The notes beneath the pieces were generated by a model. That model had not been told where the DNA came from. It worked only from the letters and a program-made list of their open reading frames with translations, and made no database searches. Position numbers and translations under genes: made by a program. This document shows positions 45,859-53,892 of a stretch of DNA of 64,000 bases, piece after piece; within the stretch, counting starts at the first letter, position 1; each line of letters opens with the position of its first letter. The DNA comes from an uncultured Collinsella sp. (lineage in GTDB: Bacteria; Actinomycetota; Coriobacteriia; Coriobacteriales; Coriobacteriaceae): contig CAKUGR010000013.1 of NCBI GenBank assembly GCA_934654775.1, positions 15,668 to 79,667 of the forward strand, given 5' to 3'.

Positions 45859-45936
45859 TAAGTTGCGGTGGAATAGTTCCCGCTTAGCCCCTCAGGACAC
45901 ACAAACAGGAACTATTCCACCGCAACTTCCCCTTTT
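45859..45936 (+). repeat. Palindromic repeat, family B copy 2
   Basis: AAGTTGCGGTGGAATAGTTCC (45859-45879) and its exact complement (45907-45927) form a 21-bp stem followed by CCCCTTTTTGG. The arms match the copy at 6654. The T-run is on the plus strand although both neighbouring genes are on the minus strand, so this copy cannot be their terminator. Confidence 0.82.
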
Positions 45937-46004
45937 TGGTACAAGCTAACCTGACCCCTTTGCATCAATAATGGAAACATCGCAGGTGGAGCATAAGTCA
46001 GCGA

Positions 46005-46250
46005 GCGCCCGCCAGAGCGAGCAAGGTGACGTGAAAGAGGAGGGCATAGGCCTTTTGGCCATGCCCGACGATTGAACGTCAGATTGCCGCTCTGGCGGGC
46101 GCGCAGCGTCGGCCGGTTCCGGCGTTTGGTAAAACGCCGGAACACAAGTCGCCCCCTCCCGCGCACGGAACGGGAGGAGGCTAAAGGTAGGAGTCTACCG
46201 GTGGGTTGACCCCACCGGACAGACGATGACCAGGTGATCCTTTACAGGAT
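46005..46250. other. Run of five or six consecutive hairpins downstream of the antiporter gene
   Basis: GCGCCCGCCAGAGCG (46005-46019) pairs with its complement at 46088-46102 and encloses GGGCATAGGCC/GGCCATGCCC (46042-46066). Then come GTTCCGGCGTTT/AAACGCCGGAAC (46116-46143), CCTCCCG/CGGGAGG, GGTAG/CTACC, CCGGTGGG/CCCCACCGG (46198-46218) and a GATCC/GGATC hairpin. No ORF fits. It looks like a structured RNA or a composite repeat; I cannot match it to a known RNA family. Confidence 0.55.
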
Positions 46251-46283
46251 CGTCAAGGTTTCCGTGGGGTACCCGTTGGGTAC

Positions 46284-47762
46284 TTAGAGCATCACGCAGG
46301 CGATGGTCAGGATAACGGCGCAGACGACGGAGAGAGCGACGATGAGCTTAAGGGCAAACTTAAGCCAGGTCGTCCACTCGATCTTGGCCAGGGCGAGACC
46401 GCCCATGATGGCGCCGGAGGTCGGGGTGAACAGGTTCACGACACCGATGGCGGCGGAGAAGATCATGACCATGACCTCGGGCGAGAAGCCGAGCTTAACA
46501 GCCAGCGGTCCCATGATGGGCATGGAGACAGTAGCCATACCGGAGGTCGAGGGGATCAGGAAGGACAGGCCGAAGTAGACCAGGAAGCTCATGGGAGCGA
46601 AGACCACGCCGGACAGGCCAGCCAGAGCATTGGCGGCAGCGTCGAGGACGTAGACGTCGAGGCCGGTGCTAGCCATGAGGACGGAGATACCACGGGCAAG
46701 AGCGATGACGAGGACAACGGACATCATGTCGGCAGCGCCGGTGATGAAGGTGTTGACGATCTGCTTCTCGGACAGGCCGCCGATGATACCGATCAGGACA
46801 GCCATGAGGAAGAACCAGGTGGAAGCCTCGTCGAAGTACCACTGGCCAATGGGCAGGCCGGTGATCAGGGCAGACCAGCCCTGAACGACGGCGTTACCGT
46901 CGGCGTCATAGACGGCGCCAGCATCGAAGAAGTTGGCGACGCCCTCGTTGAGATCGGCCAGCGGGATGAAGCCGACGATCATGACGACGAAGGTGAAGGC
47001 GAAGGCGATCAGAACACCCTTCTGACGACCGGTGAGCTTGACCTCCTTGTGAACCTCGGAAGCAGCCTTGCCGTGAGCCTCTTCGGCGTCCTTGAGCTCC
47101 TGCATCGAAAGGATGGTGGAACCCTTGTCAGCCTTGACCTTCTTGGCATAGCTCATCACGAAGACGATGGACATGGCGGTGGTAACAATCCACAGGACGG
47201 CACCGAGGCCGATGATGATGGACTGGTTGACCTCAATGCCAACGCCAGTCAGAGCGTCAACGGCAGCACCGACGGCAAACGGGTTAACCGTGGAGCCGAG
47301 GCAGCCGCAGCCAGCGCCGAGCAGGACGGTAGCAGCGCCGACCATGGGGTCGAAGCCAGCAGCCATCATGGTGGCGGCGAGCAGGGCGTAGAAGGGAACG
47401 GTCTCCTCGCACATACCATAGGTGGTACCACCGAGGGAGAAGATGAGCATCAGCACGGGAATGAGCATGATCTCATTGCCCTTAAGCTTCTGCACCAGAA
47501 CGGCAATGCCGTTGTCCAGGGCGCCGGTCTCGGTCATCATGCCGAGGAAGCCGCCGAGGATCATAACGAAGAGGCAGACGGGCAGAGCGTCAGCGAAGCC
47601 CTTGACCGGGGCGGTGCAGAAATCGCTCAAGCGGGCAGCGGTAACCGCGCCACCGGACGTACCGGAGACGATAACGGTAACAACCGCGACGATTGCCAGC
47701 AGAGCAAGAAGAATGGTGAACGATGAAGGCATACCGCGCTTTTTCTTAGCGGTCTCAGTCAT
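46284..47762 (-). CDS. YfcC/ArcD-type basic amino acid antiporter
   Basis: A 492-residue membrane protein with about 12-13 helices of the YfcC (DcuC/ArsB-like) family. Conserved segments include IFSLGGTTYGMCEETVPFYALLAATMMAAGFDPMVGAATVLLGAGCGCLGSTVNPFA and its counterpart FLIPSTSGMATVSMPIMGPLA. Placed after arcA and OTC it is most likely the arginine/ornithine exchanger of the deiminase pathway; substrate is inferred from context. The start at 47762 (MTETAKK) is 9 bases from AAGGGGGG; ATG 47771 is too close. Confidence 0.85.
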   Translation of the reverse strand: MTETAKKKRGMPSSFTILLALLAIVAVVTVIVSGTSGGAVTAARLSDFCTAPVKGFADALPVCLFVMILGGFLGMMTETGALDNGIAVLVQKLKGNEIMLIPVLMLIFSLGGTTYGMCEETVPFYALLAATMMAAGFDPMVGAATVLLGAGCGCLGSTVNPFAVGAAVDALTGVGIEVNQSIIIGLGAVLWIVTTAMSIVFVMSYAKKVKADKGSTILSMQELKDAEEAHGKAASEVHKEVKLTGRQKGVLIAFAFTFVVMIVGFIPLADLNEGVANFFDAGAVYDADGNAVVQGWSALITGLPIGQWYFDEASTWFFLMAVLIGIIGGLSEKQIVNTFITGAADMMSVVLVIALARGISVLMASTGLDVYVLDAAANALAGLSGVVFAPMSFLVYFGLSFLIPSTSGMATVSMPIMGPLAVKLGFSPEVMVMIFSAAIGVVNLFTPTSGAIMGGLALAKIEWTTWLKFALKLIVALSVVCAVILTIACVML

Positions 47763-47855
47763 AGTTCTCATCCCCCCTTCATAAATCAATTACTGATCTC
47801 GCCCGAAGCGGCTTTTCCGTGCCGTGCATGTCGCTCGATGCGAGATTTTTACCAG

Positions 47856-47894
47856 ACAAAAGCGCTCGGGGTGCGCAGCAATGCACCCCGAGCG
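47856..47894 (-). terminator. Terminator after ornithine carbamoyltransferase gene
   Basis: On the minus strand CGCTCGGGGTGC pairs perfectly with GCACCCCGAGCG, followed by CTTTTGTC, 15 bases after the stop. It probably reduces read-through into the antiporter gene. Confidence 0.85.
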
Positions 47895-47909
47895 AGATGC
47901 TAGATGCTC

Positions 47910-48905
47910 TTACTTGAGCGTAGCGTACATGACAGCCTTGATGGTGTGCATGCGGTTCTCGGCCTCGTCGAAGACCTTGGAAGCGGGGCTCTCGAAGACC
48001 TCGTCGGTGACCTCCTGCTCGGTGATGCCGAACTGCTCGCACTTCTCGGCGCCAATCGTGGTGTTGGTGTCGTGGAAGCTGGGCAGGCAGTGCAGGAAGA
48101 TGGCACCCGGGTTGGCCATAGCCATGACCTCGGAGGTAACACGATACGGGGTGAGCTGAGCGATGCGCTCGGCCCAGACCTCGTCAGGCTCGCCCATGGA
48201 GACCCACACGTCGGTGTAGATAACGTCGGCACCGGTGACGCCGTCCTTGACGTCGGTGGTCAGCTTGATGGTGCAGCCGTTGGCCTCAGCGATGGGCTTG
48301 CAGGCCTCGATGACGTCGTCAGCGGGCATGCACTCCTCGGGGCCGCAGGCCACGAAGTTCATGCCGAGCTTGGAGCAGACGACCATGAGGGAGCGAGCGA
48401 CGTTGTTCTTGCAGTCGCCCATGAAGACGAGGGTCTTGCCCTTGATGTCGTAGTTGAAGTTCTCCTGGACGGTCAGGATGTCGGCGAGCATCTGGGTGGG
48501 GTGCCACTCAGTGGTCAGGCCGTTCCACACGGGCACGCCGGACTTAGCGGCGAGCTCCTCGACGTCGTCCTGGGCAAAGCCACGGAACTCGATGCCGTCA
48601 TACATGCGGCCGAGAACGCGGGCGGTGTCCTCGATGGACTCCTTCTTGCCCATCTGCGACGAACCCGGATCGAGGTAGGTGACGCCCATGCCCAGATCCA
48701 TGCCGCCGACCTCGAAGGCGCAGCGGGTACGAGTGGAGGTCTTCTGGAAGAGCAGGACGATGTTCTTGCCCTCGAGATAGCGGTGCGGAACGCCAGCGCG
48801 CTTCATGTCCTTGAAGTTCTTGGAGAGCTTGAGCAGGTACTCGATCTCCTCGGTGGTGAGGTCGAGGAGCTTGAGGAAGCTACGGCCGGAGAGGTTAACA
48901 CCCAT
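47910..48905 (-). CDS. arcB: Ornithine carbamoyltransferase (probably catabolic)
   Basis: A 331-residue transcarbamylase. In the deiminase pathway it splits citrulline with phosphate into ornithine and carbamoyl phosphate. [57 protein letters not shown] carries the STRT carbamoyl-phosphate loop and KES region; [11 protein letters not shown] and [10 protein letters not shown] (HCLP) complete the site. Position between arcA and the antiporter, and length near 330, favour arcB over argF. The start at 48905 follows GAAAGGAAACGAACC. No carbamate kinase gene lies in the window. Confidence 0.93.
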   Translation of the reverse strand: MGVNLSGRSFLKLLDLTTEEIEYLLKLSKNFKDMKRAGVPHRYLEGKNIVLLFQKTSTRTRCAFEVGGMDLGMGVTYLDPGSSQMGKKESIEDTARVLGRMYDGIEFRGFAQDDVEELAAKSGVPVWNGLTTEWHPTQMLADILTVQENFNYDIKGKTLVFMGDCKNNVARSLMVVCSKLGMNFVACGPEECMPADDVIEACKPIAEANGCTIKLTTDVKDGVTGADVIYTDVWVSMGEPDEVWAERIAQLTPYRVTSEVMAMANPGAIFLHCLPSFHDTNTTIGAEKCEQFGITEQEVTDEVFESPASKVFDEAENRMHTIKAVMYATLK

Positions 48906-48963
48906 GGTTCGTTTCCTTTCGAAGAAATGAATTACGTAAGTATTAGTGTCGCCCGTTTGACGG

Positions 48964-48998
48964 GCGAAACCGGTGCGGTTGTAGGGGGACCGCACCGG
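48964..48998 (-). terminator. Hairpin between arcA1 and arcB
   Basis: CCGGTGCGGT pairs with ACCGCACCGG, followed on the minus strand by TTTCG. It is more likely an mRNA 3'-end or processing hairpin than a full terminator. Confidence 0.6.
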
Positions 48999-49010
48999 AA
49001 ACGGAAAAAC

Positions 49011-50252
49011 TTAGAGGTCCTCGCGCCAGAAGGGCATGCTCATGCAGCGCGGGCCGCCGCGGCCGCGGGAGAGCTCGGCGGAGGGCACGACGAGAAGGTC
49101 CAGGCCCTCCTTGTACAGCACGTCGTTGGTGACGGTGTTGCGGGCGTAGACGCAGATCTTGCCGGGCTCGACGCACAGGGTGTTGGAGCCGTCGTTCCAC
49201 TGCTCGCGGGAGGCCGCGATCGGGTCGCCGCCGCCGCAGGGGATCAGCTTGACCTGGTCGACGCCGGTGGCGTCCTCCAGGACGTGCTCGAGGGTGTCCT
49301 CGATCAGGCGGATGTTCACGTCGCCCGGGTTCTTGCCGGCGGTCAGCTCGTAGACGCGCAGGGTGCCCATGATGGCGGGGTGGATCGTGAACTTATCGAC
49401 GTCGATCTGGGTGAAGACCGTGTCGAGGTGCATGAAGGCGCGCGAGACCGGGATGTCGAAGGCCAGGATGCGCTCGACCTTGGAGTCGGAGTTCCAGAAG
49501 ATGTTCTGGGCCATGACGTCGATAGCGGCGGCCTGGGTGCGCTGGGAGATGCCGACGGCGAGGGTCTTCTCGTTGATGTTCAGCACGTCGCCGCCCTCGG
49601 TGTGGAACTGGCAGTCGCGGCGGAAGTACAGGGAGACGTCCTTGTAGTCGGGGTGGTACTTGAAGACGTACTTGCCGTACAGGGTCTCGCGGTTGCGGGT
49701 GACCGAGTACATGCGGTTGAGGTTGACGCCCTCGCCGACGACCGCGAACGGGTCGCGGGTGAAGTAGAGGTTGGGCATCGGGTCGATGATCAGGTCGGAC
49801 TCGGACTCGGAGTTGACCAGGGAGTCGAGGGTCGTGGACGCCGTGAGGGGCATGTCGATCTCGGCCTTGGTCATGCCGGCCATGGTCTTCTTGACGAACT
49901 CGAGGTTGTCCTCGATGGAGTCCAGCTTCTCGCGGACGATCTGCGGCATGTGCTGGCCGCGGATGCCGGCCTCGGCGATGTACTGGTCGGTGAACTCGGC
50001 GCGGGCGCCGGGGACCTGGTCGAACACCTCTGCGACGAGGTTCTCGAGGTAGAGGACCTCCACGCCCTGGTCCCTCAGGATCTGGGCGAAGGTGTCGTGC
50101 TCCTGCTGTGCGACCTCCAGGAACGGGACGTCGTCGAACAGGAGTCGCTCGAGCTCGTCGGGCGGCAGGTTGAGGAGCTCGTCGCCGGGACGGTGCAGGC
50201 AGACCTTCCTGAGCTTGCCGATCTCGGAAGGCACGTGCAGACCTTTCGTCAT
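49011..50252 (-). CDS. arcA: Arginine deiminase, copy 1
   Basis: A 413-residue enzyme hydrolysing arginine to citrulline and ammonia. Guanidino-fold catalytic residues are visible: LYFTRDPFAVVG (catalytic Asp), FHTEGGDVLNINEKTLAVGISQRT (Glu), FMHLDTVFTQID (His) and the C-terminal GRGGPRCMSMPFWRED (nucleophile Cys in RCMSMP). The RBS GAAAGGTAGGAGGCC precedes ATG 50252. With the ribosome-binding site it forms a 1,267-bp block (49010-50276) that matches 52098-53364 without a difference I could find. First gene of arcA-arcB-antiporter. Confidence 0.98.
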   Translation of the reverse strand: MTKGLHVPSEIGKLRKVCLHRPGDELLNLPPDELERLLFDDVPFLEVAQQEHDTFAQILRDQGVEVLYLENLVAEVFDQVPGARAEFTDQYIAEAGIRGQHMPQIVREKLDSIEDNLEFVKKTMAGMTKAEIDMPLTASTTLDSLVNSESESDLIIDPMPNLYFTRDPFAVVGEGVNLNRMYSVTRNRETLYGKYVFKYHPDYKDVSLYFRRDCQFHTEGGDVLNINEKTLAVGISQRTQAAAIDVMAQNIFWNSDSKVERILAFDIPVSRAFMHLDTVFTQIDVDKFTIHPAIMGTLRVYELTAGKNPGDVNIRLIEDTLEHVLEDATGVDQVKLIPCGGGDPIAASREQWNDGSNTLCVEPGKICVYARNTVTNDVLYKEGLDLLVVPSAELSRGRGGPRCMSMPFWREDL

Positions 50253-50334
50253 GGCCTCCTACCTTTCTTTCGGGCCCTTGTCAGGGCCGATTCGTTAGCG
50301 CCCCTCCGTGTGAGGCGTTATTGCTGACGACATA

Positions 50335-50400
50335 TTTATATCCAAAATCAGCCCATACTTCCACCTTGCCCCCGAACGGTTTTTTATAGGGGGTGAACGG
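50335..50400 (-). promoter_or_regulatory. arcA1 promoter with tandem CCGTTC motif
   Basis: On the minus strand CCGTTC (50400-50395) and CCGTTC (50379-50374) are direct repeats 21 bp apart. They lie 33 bp upstream of TATAAA (50340-50335), preceded by TTTTGGA. The same arrangement, with the same 33-bp distance, precedes arcA2. No good -35 is present, consistent with activation by a protein at the repeats. Confidence 0.6.
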
Positions 50401-50735
50401 CATACACATATACTTCACGCATGGCACACTTTGATTTAATAAAGTTTATTTACGTGCTTAAATGCTTTTTCAAAACAAATAGCAAATGGAACTTAACTTT
50501 ATTAAACCACCCTCAAATTGCATATTTCTAATAAAGCTATGAATAGAATTAGCGATTCATACCGCGTCTCAACCATTTTCATTTTTATTCAGAAAAAAGT
50601 TTGTCCTATTCATTTCTGGTATGCATATTACCGTTTACCAGACGCTTGGTACCGTTCACCGGAAGTTCAGTATAAGGCCCAACGAACACCGGCTCGCCTT
50701 ACGGCCTCATTTGTAACAACTTGACTTCTCGGTAT
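50401..50735. other. AT-rich intergenic stretch upstream of arcA1
   Basis: No gene is supported here. The stretch contains a 12-bp inverted repeat TTTAATAAAGTT (50435-50446)/AACTTTATTAAA (50495-50506), and a plus-oriented copy of the tandem motif: CCGTTTACC (50631) and CCGTTCACC (50652), again 21 bp apart, then TATAAG at 50671. A plus-strand 68-codon frame (50518-50724) has no RBS and unusual composition and is not called. Confidence 0.5.
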
Positions 50736-50775
50736 AGAAAAACAGACCCGCTCCCCTTATGGGAAACAGGTCTGT
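50736..50775 (-). terminator. Terminator after the aminotransferase gene
   Basis: On the minus strand ACAGACC pairs with GGTCTGT, with inner CCC/GGG pairing, followed by TTTTTCTAT. Confidence 0.82.
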
Positions 50776-50824
50776 TATCGATAATCGTAGGCAGATTTGA
50801 GCGGCTTTGAGAGCCGTCGGAATC

Positions 50825-51949
50825 CTAGCGATCAAACTCCGCCAGCGCCTCGCCCAAAAGCCTCAGGCCCTCGCGAAGAACGTCCTCGCTCGCGCAGTAG
50901 CCCAGGCGTGCGCCGCAGGGGAGCTCAAAGCGGCTGCCGGGAACCAGCAGCACTCCCCTCTCAGCCAACAGGCGCTTGCAGAACTCCTCGTCGTCCTCGG
51001 GAATATCCAGCTGGATAAACGAGGTGGACACGCCCTGCGGGGCCGTCCAGGACACGCGATGCTGCGTATCGATCCAAGCCTGCGCGATATCGCGGTTGCC
51101 AAACACGATCTTGCGGTTGCGCTCGAGAATCTTGTCCTTGTGCTCGAGCACGTAGGTCGCCAGGGCGTCGTTGAACACGCCGCCGCAGATCATGGTGTAG
51201 TCGCGATACGTGCGGATGCTGTTGGACACCTCTTCGTCGGCCACGACCCAGCCCACGCGGGCCGCAGGCGTCGAATAGGTCTTGGACACCGAGTTGGTGA
51301 CGATGACTTTCTCGTACACGTCGACTATCGACATAAAGGAGTCAGTGTTTTCGAGCGGCAGATACACCTCATCGCACAACACGTAGGCGCCCACCGAACG
51401 GGCGATCTCGGCAATCTGGCCGAGCATATCGGCATCGAGCACCGTACCGATGGGGTTCGATGCGTTGTTGATACAGATGAGCTTGGTGTTGGGGCGCACC
51501 AAGCGCTTGAGCTGCTCGATATCGGGCTTCCAGCCGAGTTCCTCGCGAAGCTCCCAATACTCGACCTCGGCGCCCAGCGTGCGCGGGATCTCGTAGAGCG
51601 GCGCGTAGGTGGGCCACTCGGCGATAACATGGTCGCCGGGCTCGACCACAGCCATGATGGCGTTAAGGTTAGCGCCCGTGCAGCCGTTGGTCTGCAGGAT
51701 ATGGTCGGGATTGACCTCACGACGATAGAGCTTGGCGACCTCGGCCTTAAACTCCGGCGAACCCTCGATCCAGCCGTAGTTCATCTTCTCGCGGTCCAGG
51801 CGCTCGTAGAACGTGGCACCGTCCTGCTCGTCAAGCGCACGTAGCTCGCCCATGGTGAGCGACGAGATTGTCGACTGAGCGATATCCCAGGTAGCGCTCT
51901 TCTCCCAAACGTTGAGCCATTCCTCAACGCCAATCGTCTTGATGTCCAT
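50825..51949 (-). CDS. PLP-dependent class I/II aminotransferase
   Basis: A 374-residue fold-type I PLP enzyme. NNASNPIGTVLDADML contains the Asn that contacts the cofactor, YVLCDEVYLPLE the Asp, and TNSVSKTYSTPAARVGWV the Schiff-base Lys; FELPCGARLGYC has the C-terminal Arg that binds the carboxylate. The N terminus (IGVEEWLNVWEKSATWDIAQSTI) resembles enzymes annotated near capreomycidine synthase, which acts on an arginine derivative. Placed between two arcA genes it may act on arginine, ornithine or citrulline; the substrate is inference. The RBS AAGGAGCTTGGTC fixes the start at 51949. Confidence 0.85.
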   Translation of the reverse strand: MDIKTIGVEEWLNVWEKSATWDIAQSTISSLTMGELRALDEQDGATFYERLDREKMNYGWIEGSPEFKAEVAKLYRREVNPDHILQTNGCTGANLNAIMAVVEPGDHVIAEWPTYAPLYEIPRTLGAEVEYWELREELGWKPDIEQLKRLVRPNTKLICINNASNPIGTVLDADMLGQIAEIARSVGAYVLCDEVYLPLENTDSFMSIVDVYEKVIVTNSVSKTYSTPAARVGWVVADEEVSNSIRTYRDYTMICGGVFNDALATYVLEHKDKILERNRKIVFGNRDIAQAWIDTQHRVSWTAPQGVSTSFIQLDIPEDDEEFCKRLLAERGVLLVPGSRFELPCGARLGYCASEDVLREGLRLLGEALAEFDR

Positions 51950-52005
51950 GACCAAGCTCCTTACAAAAGCAGTCATCCAATCGTGTTAACGTTCCTCATA
52001 CAAGA

Positions 52006-52037
52006 TTGGGGCGGTGCGAAAACCCGCACCGCCCCAA
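52006..52037 (-). terminator. Terminator after arcA2
   Basis: TTGGGGCGGTGCG pairs perfectly with CGCACCGCCCCAA (13 bp) around a short AAAACC loop, followed on the minus strand by TCTTG. It separates arcA2 from the aminotransferase. Confidence 0.83.
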
Positions 52038-52098
52038 TGAGAGACATCTAATGGCAGCTAGATGTATGTATTATGACCTGCACGGGTCCTTGAAGACC

Positions 52099-53340
52099 TT
52101 AGAGGTCCTCGCGCCAGAAGGGCATGCTCATGCAGCGCGGGCCGCCGCGGCCGCGGGAGAGCTCGGCGGAGGGCACGACGAGAAGGTCCAGGCCCTCCTT
52201 GTACAGCACGTCGTTGGTGACGGTGTTGCGGGCGTAGACGCAGATCTTGCCGGGCTCGACGCACAGGGTGTTGGAGCCGTCGTTCCACTGCTCGCGGGAG
52301 GCCGCGATCGGGTCGCCGCCGCCGCAGGGGATCAGCTTGACCTGGTCGACGCCGGTGGCGTCCTCCAGGACGTGCTCGAGGGTGTCCTCGATCAGGCGGA
52401 TGTTCACGTCGCCCGGGTTCTTGCCGGCGGTCAGCTCGTAGACGCGCAGGGTGCCCATGATGGCGGGGTGGATCGTGAACTTATCGACGTCGATCTGGGT
52501 GAAGACCGTGTCGAGGTGCATGAAGGCGCGCGAGACCGGGATGTCGAAGGCCAGGATGCGCTCGACCTTGGAGTCGGAGTTCCAGAAGATGTTCTGGGCC
52601 ATGACGTCGATAGCGGCGGCCTGGGTGCGCTGGGAGATGCCGACGGCGAGGGTCTTCTCGTTGATGTTCAGCACGTCGCCGCCCTCGGTGTGGAACTGGC
52701 AGTCGCGGCGGAAGTACAGGGAGACGTCCTTGTAGTCGGGGTGGTACTTGAAGACGTACTTGCCGTACAGGGTCTCGCGGTTGCGGGTGACCGAGTACAT
52801 GCGGTTGAGGTTGACGCCCTCGCCGACGACCGCGAACGGGTCGCGGGTGAAGTAGAGGTTGGGCATCGGGTCGATGATCAGGTCGGACTCGGACTCGGAG
52901 TTGACCAGGGAGTCGAGGGTCGTGGACGCCGTGAGGGGCATGTCGATCTCGGCCTTGGTCATGCCGGCCATGGTCTTCTTGACGAACTCGAGGTTGTCCT
53001 CGATGGAGTCCAGCTTCTCGCGGACGATCTGCGGCATGTGCTGGCCGCGGATGCCGGCCTCGGCGATGTACTGGTCGGTGAACTCGGCGCGGGCGCCGGG
53101 GACCTGGTCGAACACCTCTGCGACGAGGTTCTCGAGGTAGAGGACCTCCACGCCCTGGTCCCTCAGGATCTGGGCGAAGGTGTCGTGCTCCTGCTGTGCG
53201 ACCTCCAGGAACGGGACGTCGTCGAACAGGAGTCGCTCGAGCTCGTCGGGCGGCAGGTTGAGGAGCTCGTCGCCGGGACGGTGCAGGCAGACCTTCCTGA
53301 GCTTGCCGATCTCGGAAGGCACGTGCAGACCTTTCGTCAT
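52099..53340 (-). CDS. arcA: Arginine deiminase, copy 2
   Basis: A 413-residue arginine deiminase with the same translated sequence as copy 1, including all catalytic motifs (FTRDP, FHTEGGD, MHLDT, RCMSMP). The matching block covers the gene and its RBS but stops at CGGGCC, 24 bases upstream of the ATG; beyond that the promoters are only moderately similar. The gene stands alone, ended by a strong hairpin at 52006. It is a recent duplicate or a pair kept identical by gene conversion. Confidence 0.98.
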   Translation of the reverse strand: MTKGLHVPSEIGKLRKVCLHRPGDELLNLPPDELERLLFDDVPFLEVAQQEHDTFAQILRDQGVEVLYLENLVAEVFDQVPGARAEFTDQYIAEAGIRGQHMPQIVREKLDSIEDNLEFVKKTMAGMTKAEIDMPLTASTTLDSLVNSESESDLIIDPMPNLYFTRDPFAVVGEGVNLNRMYSVTRNRETLYGKYVFKYHPDYKDVSLYFRRDCQFHTEGGDVLNINEKTLAVGISQRTQAAAIDVMAQNIFWNSDSKVERILAFDIPVSRAFMHLDTVFTQIDVDKFTIHPAIMGTLRVYELTAGKNPGDVNIRLIEDTLEHVLEDATGVDQVKLIPCGGGDPIAASREQWNDGSNTLCVEPGKICVYARNTVTNDVLYKEGLDLLVVPSAELSRGRGGPRCMSMPFWREDL

Positions 53341-53422
53341 GGCCTCCTACCTTTCTTTCGGGCCTTGCTGGCCGAATCTATCAGCGCCCCTCCGTATGGG
53401 GCACTGCTTGCTGACAGCTCTA

Positions 53423-53488
53423 GTTATATCCAAATTCCATTCGTAATTCCAGCTCGCCCCCGAACGGTCAGCAAAGTTCGATGAACGG
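53423..53488 (-). promoter_or_regulatory. arcA2 promoter with tandem CCGTTC motif
   Basis: On the minus strand CCGTTC (53488-53483) and CCGTTC (53467-53462) lie 21 bp apart, followed by GGGGGC and, 33 bp on, TATAAC (53428-53423) preceded by TTTGGA. The spacing equals that of arcA1, while most other bases differ. Confidence 0.6.
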
Positions 53489-53892
53489 TATATCGCATAC
53501 GATTCCCCCATGATGCACTTCGGTTCTCTAAAGCAGGTTTTCAAAGGTAAACGTTCTTTTTTCTGAGGAATTAAGCTAGATCACACAAATAATTTCATGT
53601 TTAGGAATTGCATAGCTAAAACGATTTTCTGCATATATATGACGTTTGTCCACGATTCGATTTGGATTCGATAATATTCAGCTCTCAATCATTCTTATTC
53701 ATATATCCTCACCAGTTGAGTGAGGATACAGATTGCTAGCAAACCGAGACGGGCGGTTAGTTGTATGCCTTGACAGCGTAAGAAGTAGGTAAAGATACCG
53801 TTCACGCGATACGTCTGTGCCACAAGTCGACTAAATTGAGACAATAGTGATTAGTGTTAGGCTACCGTCCCCTGTGGGGACTGAACGGACAG
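53489..53892. other. AT-rich region between arcA2 and ppk, with candidate ppk promoter
   Basis: No gene is supported. It holds a 9-bp hairpin TATCCTCAC/GTGAGGATA (53704-53728). A consensus TTGACA (53770-53775) lies 18 bp from a weak GATACC (53794-53799) on the plus strand, the likely ppk promoter. A single CCGTTCAC half-site (53798-53805) overlaps the predicted start. Confidence 0.45.

Noticed and set aside
50518..50724. Plus-strand frame of 68 codons upstream of arcA1
   Set aside because: No ribosome-binding site, low-complexity composition, and it overlaps the tandem operator-like motif.
49010..53364. arcA duplication as part of a composite transposon
   Set aside because: No transposase, terminal inverted repeats or target duplications are visible; the matching blocks end just at the gene and RBS.
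53798..53805. CCGTTCAC near ppk as a full tandem operator
   Set aside because: The position 21 bp away in either direction does not match the half-site, so only a single half-site is present.
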